DNA of 64,000 bases from Pseudomonas moorei (GTDB lineage: Bacteria > Pseudomonadota > Gammaproteobacteria > Pseudomonadales > Pseudomonadaceae). Below the pieces are notes generated by a model. The model was not told where the DNA came from. It searched no databases and saw only the letters and a program-made list of their open reading frames with translations. This document shows, piece after piece, positions 63,952 to 64,000 of the stretch (its first letter is position 1; each line of letters opens with the position of its first letter). A program made the position numbers and the translations under genes. Location: the NCBI RefSeq assembly GCF_008801475.1, contig NZ_VZPP01000017.1, forward strand, positions 82,895 to 146,894. Reading direction: 5' to 3'.

Positions 63952-64000
63952 ATGAACAACGTAACTATTGTCGCCATCGATCTGGGAAAACATACCTTTC
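63952..64000 (+). mobile_element. start of an IS110-family transposase, cut by the window edge
   Basis: The last 49 bases encode MNNVTIVAIDLGKHTF, the N-terminus of IS110-type DEDD transposases with the first catalytic Asp (AIDLGK). GGAGG lies eight bases before the ATG. The rest is outside the window. Confidence 0.85.

Overview
This window looks like a chromosomal segment of a Pseudomonas of the fluorescens group. It is GC-rich, it carries about twenty REP/REPIN palindromes of the GTAGGAGCGAGC..GCTCGCGA type between genes, and it has two gene blocks typical of that genus: the biotin block (acyl-CoA dehydrogenase, bioDCHFB, ComF, ModE-like, PhoX, srkA, rarD, gcvR-like, glcB) and the choline/betaine demethylation block (fdhA, purU, soxGADB, glyA, ltaE, gbcB/gbcA, dgcBA with etf genes, dipeptidase). 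I recognise no rRNA, tRNA or CRISPR array.

Layout. 1-1.2 kb is AT-rich with no convincing gene, followed by a glycine-rich secreted protein. 3-10 kb holds an acyl-CoA dehydrogenase and the compact minus-strand operon bioB-F-H-C-D. 10-19.5 kb holds comF-like, a ModE/TOBE regulator, a Tat-exported PhoX phosphatase, srkA, rarD, a GcvR-like ACT protein and malate synthase G. 19.6-23 kb holds an orphan receiver, a cNMP/CBS/DUF294 protein and a DnaQ-type exonuclease. 23-28.7 kb is a cell-surface-signalling siderophore locus: FecI-type sigma, FecR-type anti-sigma, STN-TonB receptor, PepSY membrane protein and a 59-residue membrane protein. 29-35.7 kb holds an MFS transporter with a clear GntR-type operator, a GST, a secreted protease-like protein, an acyltransferase, a DUF2780 protein and a fasciclin / ECF sigma / anti-sigma set.

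35.7-38.1 kb holds two tandem Rhs-core proteins with unrelated C-terminal tails. Between them lies a decayed copy of the 3' end of fdhA, whose intact copy lies just beyond the second Rhs gene. This suggests a repeated insertion or duplication unit at the fdhA 3' end.

38.2-62.7 kb is the glycine-betaine pathway. GbcA/GbcB take glycine betaine to dimethylglycine. DgcA/DgcB with electron-transfer flavoproteins take it to sarcosine. SoxBDAG takes sarcosine to glycine. GlyA, PurU and FdhA handle the one-carbon units and formaldehyde. Inside this block, 53.5-54.2 kb is a gene-free stretch built of imperfect units with exact 182-bp periodicity over the first three, each unit opening with a perfect DnaA box (TTATCCACA). 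Four more perfect boxes follow in the next 5 kb. I read it as a candidate DnaA-titration locus (datA-like) and as the most interesting item here.

The right edge holds an LprI-like protein, a DUF3010 protein and the first codons of an IS110-type transposase.
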